From Gymnorhina tibicen (Eukaryota > Chordata > Aves > Passeriformes > Artamidae): a stretch of DNA of 64,000 nt. Where the stretch lies: positions 62,001 to 126,000 of the forward strand of contig VXAZ01008121.1 of the NCBI GenBank assembly GCA_013399875.1, written 5' to 3'. A model generated the notes under the pieces. It did no database searches. It had not been told where the DNA came from and saw only the letters and a list, made by a program, of their open reading frames with translations. The position numbers and the translations under genes are program-made. Shown one piece after another: positions 26,588 to 40,336 of the stretch; position 1 is the stretch's first letter, and every line of letters starts with the position of its first letter.

Positions 26588-27215
26588 TAATGACCAAAAA
26601 CTGGACATGGATTTCCAGCTGTGAAAATCACTAACACTTCATGTCATGTAGTGTCTTCTCTGGTTTACCGGTTACAATCTTCCTAATAAATCCCAGTACG
26701 TTGTTTAACGTGGTGAAAGTTCACTTTTGGCTCATGCTTAACTTCATTGTAATTCCATTGTACCCTCCAGGTGCTTTTCAGCAGTTTGCTACCTACCCAT
26801 CTCAGTTTTCATTGGGTGCACTTATTCCCCACATGTGAAAATCTTCATACTCTTTCCTCTTGAACCCATTCCTGATGTTTCTCAAGTAACCTCTGAATTG
26901 AAGCTCTACTCTCTGGTGTGAAATTCACCCTCTGTAATCTACTGAAGGATAGTCTGTCTCATCATACAGACCATTTATGAAGCTATTGAACGACATCAAC
27001 CTCAGTTCCATTGGGATGTTCCTCTTGTTAGCAGCTTCCAAAGAGATGTCAAGTCATGGATTAATATCCTTTGAGTCCAGCTGTTTAGACAATTTTAACC
27101 CATCTATCAATCCAGCAAGCTCCTCAGCTTCCAAAAGTGAACACAGTGCAGGGGGAGGAGGGTGTCAGATGTCAAAAGCCCAACTAAAGCACGGTCTTCT
27201 TTTGTTCATGTCACA
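26588..27215 (-). pseudogene. Ancient CR1 (L3-like) retroposon remnant, minus strand
   Basis: A second, strongly decayed CR1 reverse-transcriptase piece, read on the minus strand. Four stretches of the plus strand follow the complement of the old amniote CR1 consensus in the right order. They are CCAAAAACTGGACATGG near 26593, AATAAATCCCAGTACGTTG near 26686, CCTCCAGGTGCTTTTCAGCAG near 26764, and GTCAAAAGCCCAACTAAAGC near 27171. The last is the complement of the box that reads DFSKAFDTV in intact elements. Between them lies the outline of the 'placing' text for the following conserved boxes near 26960-27090. Together they span from that box to near the C-terminus. All frames are broken. Confidence 0.7.
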
Positions 27216-30200
27216 GCTCTCAAAGGACTTCCATCAATCTCAATGATTTGGCAGAGCTCAAAATCAAAGGCAGCACACTCATGGCAGCCAGTACTCCCAG
27301 AAGCTTTTGGGAAATCCCCTACAGCCCCACAGATTTCAATGCAAACTGCTTCTCTAGGTGGTCCCTAAACTGCTGTTCTTCAGTTGTATCTCTCCCTCTT
27401 TTCCACCTTCTCCTGCTATGTGTAGGGATCTGGATTTGTCTGCCTGAAATACATTTGTTTAGAAAAGTTGTGATCAGCAATATCAAGCACTATCACTTTT
27501 ATCTCCTAGTTAAAGAACTTTTCTCTTGTCAGCCTGAAAGGTATAGAAAACAAACAGTGATTGTGTTTGCAGCTTGATAGTCTTGTAAACAATATAACTC
27601 AAGTAGATGATCCGAGTTGTTATCACTTGGTAGATTCAAATAAAAAAATTTGTCTTTTGCAGAAGGATCTCACTGGTTGATATACTGTGATAGGTACTAT
27701 AGTGTACCATACTTAAGGAGTACAGGCTTCCTATTTATTTTCCCCAGGATGTTAGTGACTTGGCCAACAGATGTGACAGATGAAGTATTCACAAACAACT
27801 TCAGTAGGTGAAGAGTTTTCTAGAAGGGTCTAGGACACAATTTTATATATCCAGTTTTGTGTTTCCTGGCAATAATCTTGCATTTTAAAACAACAGTGAC
27901 AAAGACTTGGGTGTTGTTTACCTAGCTTCATCAGATGAAGAAAATCTGACACATTTTAAAATATAAAAATTGATATTAAATATATGACTGTGTGACAATA
28001 TTGCCCAAAGGAAGCAATGAGCTGCTTAACACTTTTAAGTAACTGTGTCCTTTCCATCACAAGTACAGCTTGTGAAATACTTCCGTGGATTAATGTTTTC
28101 TGAGTAGGCAGGGATATTTTTAAATATCTCTCTTTCATTATCATCATTCTCATTCATTTGATTGGTGCATTAGGTTTCCGTTATATGATTTTACTTTTTA
28201 TTGCATTTTATCTCTCCATCAACTTGGTTATTCATAAACTCCTACACACGGAAGGAACTAATATTAGTAAATCATTCAGAAGGAATAATTGAATTTGGGA
28301 GATTTTGCTAAGCTATTCATGCCACCACAAAACCACGAACACTTATTGTTTTGTAAGGGAGGCATTATCCTAAGTATTTATTAAAAAAATAATTGTTGAA
28401 ATTCTTTTGAAATTAAGAAATATTGAAACTAATGTGGTTCCAATTACGACTGAGTGAAGCAGATCTAACTTAGGTAAAATATGCTTTTCACTTTTTTTGC
28501 TAGTATTTCTTTGATTACATATTTAATTGAAACCAAAATACAATTCTTTCTTTTGGAGTTCAATCTTTTTTTAATGAAACTTACTTTTTCTAAGTAAACA
28601 TAAAGCTTATGTTGCTGTCTAACTGATCTGATGTCTTGTGAGCAGTTCACAGAGCCATTGCCAAAGCCATACAGAAAGGCTATTGTGCCTTTCTTCTTTT
28701 GACCTTTATACCCCTCTATATCATTTCAGCCTTGCATTTACTGACATACTGCACAGTATAATAAAAATAAGCAGCTCAAGACACAAGATAACTGCAGGCC
28801 ATTCCACAAAACTTTAATAGCATAATTTTTCAGGTTGGCTGAGATAATGATCACCATAAAAATTCACCATTTTTATTGGAAATGTCAAAATTTAATTATA
28901 GGAACATCTACTACATTTTTCACACTGCTTTTCACTTACAGAGTTTTTTTATTTAATAGTTGCAGTACACTAGTTATTTGTATATCTGAAAAGATATTGC
29001 TGGATTTTATTAGAAATTAAATTGTTTTTCACCCTATGTATGAAGTCTGTGGAATTTACTGAAGTGAACATTTTCCTATCAACTTCACTTTGAATCTAAA
29101 TCTAATCTTCTAATCAGTAATTTTGTTTACATATTTTTAAATATAAATTTCAAGACTAAATCATATTGTGACTTGAACTACACTTTTCTTTGAGAGAGGG
29201 GTTCTTTCCTTTTCCCAAGAGGTAAAAATGAGGCGTGATTTTAAAAAATTTCATGTCTATACTTTTTTGTATTCCTTTTAATTCTTAAAAAAACCAGCTC
29301 TTCAATTTTTTAGCTTGCAATATGACAACATAAGCTACTTGCCTTGTCTACTTCTTATTTAATTTCCTAAAATTGCTGTTTTAATTTGTGTTCCACAGTC
29401 AGATTTCCTGCTGAAGTGTTGAGCTCTATCTATATGTAAATTGAACAATCTTTCAAAGACAGAAAAGGAACCACTATTAAATGTGAATCTTCATTTCTGT
29501 AAGAAATTAAGCACTATGATTTTCTACAATAATAAATTATGGCTATAGAAATTTGTTAAGAAAGAACATGACAAAATTTTTTGTCAATAGTGGTTAGGTT
29601 GTTTTATATTTAATGGAGTCATAAATATGGGAAAAATTTATCTTCATTATCTCCTTTGTTTAGGGTGGGTTTTTTTTCAGAAAATACCATGAAAAAATGC
29701 CATACCTACTTTAATTGTCCCCGTTTAATCTCTTTTATCAATAACTGATTCACTTTATTGAAAACAATTTAAAATAGTAGATAGATAATGTCAGTGGTTG
29801 TTCAGAAGCACCCTCACTGAATCAAATATACTTTTTATGTATAAATACTGGTTGTTTCTCTTGCAAAAATACCTGAAAAATATTCAGAAAAAAAGAAAAC
29901 ACAAAAAAATGTGTAGATAGATACATCATATCACAGAATCCGAAGATGGTACAAGGTACACTTAAAAGGAAGTACACATTTATTGTTTAATATTGCAGCA
30001 ATACTGAGATTTCCAATACTCAACTTTTCTGAAAAAATATGGCCATAACCTGTCTTTCCAGCGCCTGATTGTGGAAAAAAAATGTTAGTATGCAGGTCCT
30101 TATCTGTGAAATAATCTAATTTTGGATATAGATTTGCTGTTATTTCCCGTTGTCAAAGAATATAGATGTCTAAAGGAAAAGCAGAGGCAACATGACAGGC

Positions 30201-33200
30201 AACGTCATGAGACCATATGGTCTACACAAACGATGAAAGTCAAACTGAGATCTGTTCCAGTATTTTAGGCTAAAAACAAGCTATGTGCTGAGATTTCCAG
30301 CTATTTTCAAAATGATATCACATTTCAGCAAATGGAATTATGTTGTGAATAGAGTGATGAATCTGACTGCACCATGAAAATCTGTGTAAGTGTGCAGGAA
30401 ATGATGTGCTTTAGGTTATTTTGGGCCAATTTCTTTTCTCAGTTCTGGAGTAAATGCAGCTCAATTGTACTTTCCCTAGCACACTTCATTTGTTCTTTAG
30501 AGTAGTTCAGATTTTTTGAACAGAAGTAAAATTGAACATTCTTTGCAACCTGAAACAATTTTTCTCAGGGATTAATTGAGTGGGATTCACTGGATATAAT
30601 CTAGATGCCACTAATGTAAACCTCTGTGTCTGAGATGCACAGGAAGTAAAGGTGCTTCTAGAGAATGGCTCATGTTGTGCCAAGATAGGTATTTAAAGAG
30701 GCCACAAGAATTGCAGAAAAACAGTTATGCAGAGATGAGCCTTCCTCTCTTGGTTCATTACAAAGACAACTTACATCATGGCTCACCTTTTGACACTGTA
30801 CATGTTTATTATACAAGACAGATGAGAATCATTTCATCCATAATGCCTGGCACCTTAATACAATCATGAATGGGGTTCTTAAAGTGGAACGACTACGTCA
30901 GACAGGAAAAATCTGCACTTTAAACATCTGTAATTAAGTGGGACTCATACAAGAATACTAAAATTTGGTAAAATTCTTAAAATAGGCAAATTAAATCCCA
31001 GCCTTAATATGCAAATGAGCACCCAAAAATTGCTGGAGTATGAAATTGTAACTAAAATGTAAGCCTCTATGTAAGGACATTATTTTCAGTATATGTCCAG
31101 CCATCATAACTTCTTACTCCCAAGTGTGATATCATCAACATTTTTTCTTGCCAAAACTAGAAAGAATTAAAGGTTTCCCATTACTGACCATAGAAAAACA
31201 CTGTGTGGAAATAATGAATTGTGCATTTTAGTCCAGAAAACAGACATTTCATATGTCATATATAAATAACAGGATCATTGTGGATAATTTGAAATAAGAT
31301 CAATAATAAATAGCACTATGAATTCTTCTTTTGAAACTGGGCAGTTTCTGGTTTTATTCTTATCAAAACTAAGGTGTGCCCTTTATATAGGATGCCACTG
31401 ACTTCATTCATCCATTTTAAGCACCTGTTGATGGAATTTAGCAATGGAAGCAAAATGGTATACAGGCTTCTATAACTATACACTTCACAAAAAGCCACCA
31501 GTGGATCAAAACACGTTGCTCAATTTGCTAGATGAAAGACATTTAGAACACAACTATATATATATTTACATGCATGTAAAAATTAATGGCACTATTTTAA
31601 AAGTTCATGACTCAAAATTAATAGCTACACTGCATAATATCAGAAAATTAAAACTGTGTTTGAGAGTACATCTCTAAGATCTGGGACATAATTTCTAGTA
31701 GAGGTCACTAAAAATGATCTTGTGACATAAATTGCAAGTGGGATCATTTATAGTGACACAAATGCTTAATAATGTTAATTTTTGGGTTATTTGCTCTGGC
31801 TCAATAGAAGGACAGAGCTAGAAAAACTTGTAATTGCGTAGATCAGTGAGAATTTGTCAAAATATAAAATAATCAAAATATCTGAGAAGAATTAGGTATC
31901 AACAAAGAGAAAATGCAGTTAAAGTAGATGTGGCATGCAAAATTAATCAGTTTAGCCACAAATTAGGTGAGGGTGCAATTGATCTCACCAAATATAAACA
32001 TCTACAGTATAGCATCCACAGCAGATCTCAGCTACTAAGGTCCCTTAGGGTCCCTTAGAGAAATAAATTCTGATGCAAAAATGTCTTGTCTTAAAGTAGA
32101 CATCCAAAATAGGTCAAAGGAATAACTCCCTTAAAGGGTAGCAGATCAAATACTGGCATCCACATTGTTGGTATCTCATGTTAAACAAGATGAATTGAAC
32201 CTTTCAGTATTGCTTTAAACCTTACTTAGGATCAAAAGACTGGGTGAATGTGTTCTTTCCAACTTCTGAGCAGGTTTTATCCTATGACCTATCCCCTTGG
32301 GTCCTGGTGTGCTTTATCTGGCAGTGAAGAGAATATTTGATCTTACGAACCTTATACTTTTTTTTTTTGAAAACTGGTCATTTTTTGGTTTGATTTGGGT
32401 TTGGGGTTTTGTTTAGTTTGGTTTGGGGGAGGGATTTAAAGAGGGGTTTGCTTTTCATGGAAGGCTTTAAAAAAATAACTGTTTCATAATGTGGAGCTAT
32501 CAGTGTCACAATTAATCTGGAGTGAACAGATGGGCATTCAAATTCACATAACGGATGTTATGTGGATCAGTGCTCGTATAGTTATTTGTGTATCAGTGAC
32601 AGGACATTAGGTCACTGGATAATTTTGCCCTCTGCCAGATCATTTGCCTGCTTTCAGAATGAGCATCAATTAAAAAACACTCGTTTTGCTAAAAGGTATA
32701 GAAAGACCCCAACAGTCATCAGCTAATGTTTGAGTTGCAGAAACAATACTATTTTTTTGTCTGAAACAGTAGCAAATAAATGAGTTGTTAGCTCTGAGAG
32801 GTTTTAGATGCTAATGTATGGCTGAGACAGAAGACTCCCTTTATCAAGGACACCAGAGTGATGTTTTCACAAATACTAATTACTTCTCACCTCAGATGTC
32901 TGTCATCATCTTTTTTCACATATGAGGTAACTGTAAGAAACAAATCAGAGACAGTGGTTGTTTCCCCTAGTACCAAACATGGACTCTATGAGAATAAAGG
33001 AAAACACTTAGGAAATTTCTTCTTTCCTTCCACAAGGTTCTTCTTGCACCACTCTTTGTTTTCTGATCAGAAAAATAAATATATTCCCCACAACCTGTTC
33101 TGGTCTCCATTTCTCCATTAAAAAAAATTCAGTTTGAGTTCATATTTCATGCAATTGTTGGGCAAACTCTTTTTTAGAGGAAGGACATTAGGTTCCCTTA

Positions 33201-36200
33201 ACTGTCTCTGGCAATAGCCCTTGAGAATGTCACAATCCTGGTCAGTAATATCCAGATGGCTTCACAAGCATTAGCAACATTTTCTAAATAGACATCCCAG
33301 GCCTCCAGCCTTGTCCCAGAAGAAAGGAGTCACACAGGAGGCAGGTAGAGGAATGCCAGGAGCTTTAAACCATGGAAGGTGACCTGGTGCAGGTCCTGGC
33401 AAGCAGCAGCTCTCTGGTGTGGATTGGCAGGTACTCTGCTTTTCCATAGTGGACAGCAAGAAACAAATGTGATGTTGTGGAAACCCAGCAGGTGATCATG
33501 GATCCAAACACCAGTCTTATTCCAAGATGACTTTTCTTCTGCTGACCACTGCTCTTTGCCTCATCAGTGGATAAATTCCCACCTTACACCCAGACTGGGC
33601 CAAATGTTGCCTGAAAACTTGATAGTGCCCAGATAAATTTATGAATGGTCAAATTACAAGATGGGCACTGATTTTTAGTAGGCTTAAATTTTTTTCTGTA
33701 TTATGACTACCAGTAAATTAACTACAGTTATGATTCAAGCCCTTAAAACTTAGTTTGAGTGTAGGTATTTTCAAATATAACATCAACACTGCAGTTTCAA
33801 TATTGTAGATTGGATAAGCCAAATATCTTCACAAAAAGTGAAGTACAAAGCCTAGGAGACAGACCCCTGCTCTCCTCTCAGGGATTCTTGGGCAAGTTTA
33901 CTCAATATATAAATGTCGGTTCTGTGTGTTTCCTGTCACTTTTCAGGCTGTGGCTGTCTCATGCTGTCCTTTTCTTCCATCAGCTACATTTCTTCCAAGG
34001 ACTGTCAGAGTTTGCAGCACCATATTTAAAGGGGAATGAGTTCTTAGCAAACCTTCATCTGTTTGCAGCCCTGGGATTTCAGTACCTCCTAATTGTCTTG
34101 CAGGTTCAAAAGATCAGAGTAGCATCCAGGCTGAAACATTAGTATCCAGTAGTAGCTCAAAAAAGTGCAGCTGTTTCAGAGACTTCTCTCTTAGTTACTA
34201 CTTGCTCTTTATACAAAATGCTCCTCTTCATACTTATTAGAAGCAATATATTCTGTCAGTACAGGATACTTTACAAAGTTCACGTGTTCTCTCGCATTAT
34301 GCACTGTCATAACTGAATATCTTTTCTTATAGAACAACTCCTTTGGAGATTATTTATATTTTGTTGTTCTGAATAAATTAAATAGAATATAATTTGACTT
34401 TTTCCTCTTTGTATTAGGTTTCTAGTGGTACCATATTTGATGAGGTGCTGTACGTACTTCCTCTAGGGTTGTCCAGTCTTTGTGGGAATCCAGTGACCAC
34501 TGGATTATCAAACCACATGTCTGACCAAAGACTACATTTTGGTATTGTTTTCTTATCTAAAGATTTTGGTTTGAAATTAGATAATACTTAAAAATGGTAC
34601 ATGGAAACATGAAAGAGTCACAGGAAGTTCAAATTCTTCTCATATTAAAACCCGGGTCTTAAGAACCAAGGTGTTCCCTTCATCAAACATATCTCCTCAT
34701 CTTCAGTTTCAAAGCAGCCCTGGCACTGTGGGACACAAGTTCCATACCTACAGAAACACATATTTATTTGCTGACACTGAATGGGAACCTCTGCAGCAGT
34801 CCCTGGTATAGACATCCAAAGGTTTAATGCACCAATTTCTACTGAATTTGGGGGGAGGTTGATATTTTAAAAGCTTACAATATCTGGCCTTCTTTCTTTT
34901 TATCCTCACTAGCAGAGATTTCAATTGCATACCCTCAAAACCTTGCTAATCTACAGATGAGATTAGGAGACAAGAGTTCTGAAAGAATAATACCTTCTCA
35001 CACTTTGATTTTTAAGTTTACTCTTTTTCACAAGCCTGGACCTGATAACTGTGTGTTCTGACCAAGAACTGACAAATTAACACACTGCAAATAAGGCATA
35101 CAGTGTTAGCTGGCAGCGAATAAAAGCTTCCTGAACTTGGCTGTCAATGAATCTCAAGAAGCAGAGATCTTAACACAACAGATAACTTTGTTGCTATCAC
35201 ATTCTGAATAAGATTTCTATTTTAAATTAAGAAGTAAAACTTAAGCAGAGATAGGTGGAGATGGAAAGGATAGAAATGAACAGCAAGTATGGACAAAGAT
35301 CTGCTTTTGTTCTAGCTATATGAAAATGGAAAGACAAGAATATTTTGGGGTATTGTTCCTTATTCAAAGGTGCAACTTCAATCTCAAAGTAAGCTTGTTT
35401 TTCTGAGATTCAGAGAGGAAAAAAAAGAAGGTAAAATATTTTGTGGATTTTGCATCAGATGTGTGGCTACTTTCCTCTCCTGAGGAAACTTATCATGCCA
35501 GAATGAAATCTCCTAATCCCAGTGCTGCTTTGCCCGCACAGGGAAGCAATCATGCTGCTTACACTGTATTACCAATCCAACTGTATTACCTTGATCTTTG
35601 TTCAATCCCTGTTACAAGCTTGCCAGGAACAGACCCCTAAGGCAGAAAGTAAGGATAGGTTGGACAAGTGCAATTTAGTACATTTGATTGGAATTGTTTT
35701 TTAGCAGTTTTTCTGCTATACCCCTTGAAAGCAAGAAGGAAATCACAGAAACTACTCTTAATATAATGTCACCTAATTTCTGAGTCATGCTTCCCAGGAG
35801 TATTCTTGAGGTTGGGTGATTTACGCTCGTGGCTGTACTTAAAGTGTTCTGCAGAGGTACCTGCAGTGCAAAGCTCTCTTTAGACTTGCCACCTTATGCA
35901 GCTCTGTAAGTAATAACAGCATGGTCCCTAAAGACATCGACAGTCTCCACTTTATTACTTTTCAGGAGCTCTACCTCAGACAGGGGTCTAAAGAATGTCA
36001 TAAACAGCTGTCTGAGAAAATGAATTGGTGGCAGTTTACAAACTGCTACAGGCAAAGAGGAAAGCTACTGGCCTTTTCAGACATCTTGTCTGTATGTCTT
36101 ATGTTGGTAAAGAAATCTTTGTCTCTTTAATCAAATTTTGTGCATCTTCCCATGTAATAGTTGTGGATGCCTCCCACACCTGGTACCATGAGGCTGACTT

Positions 36201-39200
36201 TTTTTCATCATTACCTGTAGAAGCACGGGAGAAACTGCAAACAAAGCAGAAAAAGGCTGTGAAGGCAATTTGCTTTAATGTTGGTTACTTGGTACTTTTC
36301 ATCTGTGAGTGGAGCAGGGTAGAGTGTAAATATTTACTCCCTTTCCCTAGGTGGGTATTCAGTATAAACAGCATAATAAAATCCTTGGCTGCTGTAAGCC
36401 CATCATCAGTAAAGAAGTGCTTTCTTGGGTTGACCCTCTGCTTTTCATGGAGCATTGATGCCCATCCGTTCACTCCATGTCCCCTCGCCCAAGGGCACGT
36501 TCCCCTGGCATCTCCCCACACAACTGCTCATACTCCTGCTGCCTGAGGGATTACTGGCAGGAGGATGCCAACAGCTTTATGTTTCTAGAGCAGATCTTTT
36601 TTGCAGACTACATCTACTAGGTTTGAAAAGATGATAGTCAAAGGGGAAGGAGGGTAAAGGAAGCAGAAAAATCTTATGCTCTTTACTTGAGACCAGATAG
36701 GCTTTTATGTTCACAAAAATCCCCAACAGGTCCCATGATCATTACATAGATAAATAAAAATTGTTAATTTGTTTAACTGTTGGGGGTTTTTTTCTACAAA
36801 CTGATTATTATTGACTTTCTGCTTTACCTACATGGAAAAATTATCTTGAAAACTTGGCACAAACTTTCCAGTGAGACTTCTGAGATTTTTCCTGGTGAAA
36901 CTTAAACCATTTCTCAAAAGAACTCTGTGATTGTGCTGGTGACCAGAGGATACCTGTGCAAATGGGAGCTGTGTGTACCACACGTTACCTGCCCTAGGGT
37001 AACCTGGGTAGGGTGGGGCGTTACCTGTCCCCTTTCCTCAGGCTGGGTCACACCTGAACAAGCTCCAGCTTCACTCAGGTGAAATGCTTCCAGCTTGAAA
37101 TGCCATGCAATGCTAAGATTACCAAAACATTACTTAAAAAAAATTTAAAATGCTTTCAGTGGAGCCTAATGCCTAAACTGATAGTTTTCTTAGATTTTGA
37201 AGAACACATGAACAAAACCATGATTTTTACTGCCATAACACACTCCCTAAATTTGCTCAGACACTTTGTGATCATTTGTTGTGTAATTTTGTCACTGTAT
37301 TTGTGGTGCTAAAATAATGTTTTCAGAGGTGAATATTAACCAGAACACACATGTTAAGTGTGCGTTCTCATCACAGTGGCTAACTTTGCATGCAAAAAGA
37401 TCAGAATACTGAGTGACTCCAGTAATAAAGGTGTGTAGTGCGAGTTGTTGACAGGTGACATTTCTGCAACCTTTCTTGCACTGGCATATTGTTACATGCC
37501 CTGTGTCATAATGTTCTCTGTGCTGCAATTCATCATTCAAACAGGTCAGTGCAGCTCCTGACATTTGGAGCTACCTTCCATTATGCCACAGGTTCATTGA
37601 TTTCTTATCTCTCTACCCAAAAAACTATCTTTCCTTCTTCTTTACATCTTCATATCTCTCCCTTACATTGTGTTCTTCCCTTGATATTTTAATTTCATAT
37701 GTTTAGCAATACTTTTTACATAAAAGGCAACAAAATCAAGAATAAATAAACATCGTTGTATTAATTTTTAATTTTTCATTACACCATCAGTTTTGTTCCA
37801 TTGATAGACACCAATGCTGTTATGTCATTCTGTGTACAACCTGCACTATCTAATGTATACTCTTTTAAAAATACTAGGAATGGAATATTAGTCCTCACTT
37901 GGTTCATATCATCAGATCAGCATAAAGTCAGCACCTGAGACAATGCAGGATTAGTTAGAGATGTAGGCAGGTCAAACTTTGTACAAAATGTTCCCAAAGA
38001 ACAAGGACTTTGGAGGAAAAGGATATAGTCTGTGAAAGATCAGAAACAGGTGCGCAATGAAATGGAGCTTCAGGATTAACTTGTGTTAATCCTTACTCAC
38101 ATAATTCACAGAGATGTTGAATCACAGTAACCTGCTATTATGCACCTAAAAATACAGCAATTTAGTAAATCTGGTTGCTCGGGAGGCTCTACAAAGATAG
38201 CACTGGAAATAATTCAGACCTGATGTCATGAGATTTTATGCAAAGACTGTTGAAAATTTTCCACCAAATTACAAGTCTTTTCCAAATAATCTTTTTTAGA
38301 AGAAAACAAAAAACCCAATATTTTTTATTTTAAAAATTAAAAATGAGATGAAAATTGAATTAGGTTATCTCTGGAGTGATAACTGTGCAGTTTAGCTCAG
38401 GCCTTGTCCAGGCAGGGGTGGTAAAGCTGCTAGCCCGTGCCCTTTCTGTGCAGCACCAGGGCTGGTCATGGCACAAGTTCCTGCACCTGGCATTAACTCC
38501 ATGATGAAGACATCAACAGTGACATCCACAACCTCTCTGAAGCAGCACAGCAACGCTTCAGGAAGTAAATACTTAATCTTTGGGGACAGGAAAAGGAGAT
38601 TCCCTCCCCACAACAGCCTTAGAGACAAAGTGGGGCACAGGAAAAAAATGAAGCATTTTCTTAAACAGCTCTCACACAGATTGTCCTCAGCTTTCCCTAA
38701 AGATGGAATGAGTTCACTATTCAGCTCTCCTTGCAGGAACTGCCCTAATCCTGGTAGATATGAGGTCTTTGGCATTGTGATGAATTTCCAGCCTCTGCTC
38801 ATACAGAGCTGTGCATCAGTTTGGGCATCATCTAGGCACAGTGAGTGAAAACTGCAACAAGCTATGATTGTTTGCTATTTCGCTTTTTTTCTACCCAGTT
38901 AATCACATATTGAAACACATGCTGTCCACACATTCAAATATTTTATAACATACAGAAAAATACTCCTCTCAGTTTTAGATGAACTCATCTTCACATTCAG
39001 AGTATAAACCTGTAATGTGACTTTGCTCACAGACATCAAAATGCAAAGTGCACTTGTGAGACAGTTCTCCTTCCATTGATACTGAATTTAAAGATAAAAA
39101 TTTTATTGGCTCTGTTGGAAAAGATTTGGGACATCTAAAATATTAACTCTTCATACTATGATTATACATAGAACAGTGTGAGAATTAATGGGCTATAACA

Positions 39201-40063
39201 CAGTGCTCATTTAAAACAAACTGCCAAATAAATAATCCTCCATCATTCAACAGCAACATGCTTAGAAGCTGTTCCAATATGTGGCACCAAGTGAGGTTCA
39301 AGATGCTAACATAAAGAAACCTGCCAAGGAACAAACATGTCAATGGGACAAGTGCCTTCCTCCAGTGCTGATCTCAAACAGGGAGCAGCAACTCTCATGG
39401 ACCCTCCCTTCCTTGGTACAGTTAGCAGGCCAAAGGAAGGAGATGGAGAAATTAATCAAAGTTGTATTAGATTTCTTCCTTGCTGTAATAAGTAAAGTGG
39501 CTTTCACTCTATTTTAGAAAACAAAATAAATAAAACTATTTTATTGAATGAGTTCATGAAGTGAGGTGGTGAAGGCTTTCAAAAATTATATATAAAGTGC
39601 TGAATTAATTTATATGTTTTTTCACACAGTTTAATCCCAAAGTCACTTCTGCATGGTCTCAGTCATTACTGGTGCATATGCCTTGGTCCTTCCTCAACTC
39701 CCGCTTCATTTCGGAAAGATTAGATTGACAGAAAAGAAGAAGCTGTGACATTCAGCTCTTCACAGGATGCTGCTATCGACTCCTGCAGACAACACTGTGC
39801 CCCCCATGTCAGGTTACATATATAGATACTGGAGAAATGACCAAAAGTGCCTGATGCATAAGGACAGTCCTTAGCAACCACCCGAATACAGCTGCCCTCT
39901 CCCAGCACTGGCAACACCTGCACCCCAGAGACAAAGGGCAAGAGCTCAGTGCCAAGTTTGGAGCTGAATGTAAGTATCTGTGAGCACACAGGTGCACTCT
40001 GGAGATCCAGTAAAGATTAAATTCTGAATTCACGGAAGGTGAATGAGAAGTTTACATGTGAAA
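27216..40063. other. Long unannotated stretch, gene desert or intron interior
   Basis: Nearly 13 kb with no recognised gene and no young repeat. The more notable items are a G/T-rich tract at 32379-32432, an exon-like segment at 33947-34103 (see findings), a 173-codon plus frame at 36025-36546, and two overlapping frames of about 130 codons on opposite strands near 38392-38848. None of the peptides was recognised. The AT content and lack of young insertions are similar along the whole stretch. Confidence 0.5.
32379..32432. repeat. G/T-rich low-complexity tract
   Basis: Irregular GGTTT, GGGTTT and GTTTAG units on the plus strand, after a run of ten T. It is not a regular telomere-like array. 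Confidence 0.7.
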
Positions 40064-40336
40064 CAATGACAGGACGTGAGGGAATGGGCTGAAGTTGTGT
40101 CAGGAGAGGTTTAGGTTGGATATCAGTAAAAGGTTCTGCCTCCAGAGGACGGTTGGGAACTGGAACAGACTCCCCAGAGAAGTGGTTACAGCAGAAAACC
40201 TGACAGACTTCAAGAAGCATTTGGGTATATGGTATGACTCTTGGGAATGGTCCTATGCAGGGGTGGGAGTTGAACTTGATGAGTCTTGTGGATCCCTTCC
40301 AACTCAACATATTCTTTGATTCTGTGATTCTGTGAT
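40064..40336 (+). mobile_element. CR1 retroposon 3' end, about 270 bp
   Basis: A 5'-truncated CR1 copy. It follows the avian 3' pattern: GAGAGGTTTAGGTTGGATAT, GAACAGACTCCCCAGAGAAG, GACTTCAAGAAGCATTTGG and GGATCCCTTCCAACTCAACA. It ends in the tail TTTGATTCTGTGATTCTGTGAT. A 74-codon open frame in it (40095-40319) is a remnant of the element, not a host gene. Confidence 0.92.

Noticed and set aside
36025..36546. 173-codon plus-strand open frame
   Set aside because: No known domain, and no matching splice or promoter context seen around it. In AT-rich DNA of this length one frame of this size is within reach of chance.
38392..38848. Overlapping frames of 136 codons (minus) and 126 codons (plus)
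   Set aside because: A locally GC-richer stretch gives open frames on both strands; neither peptide resembles a known family and no splice or promoter signals fit.
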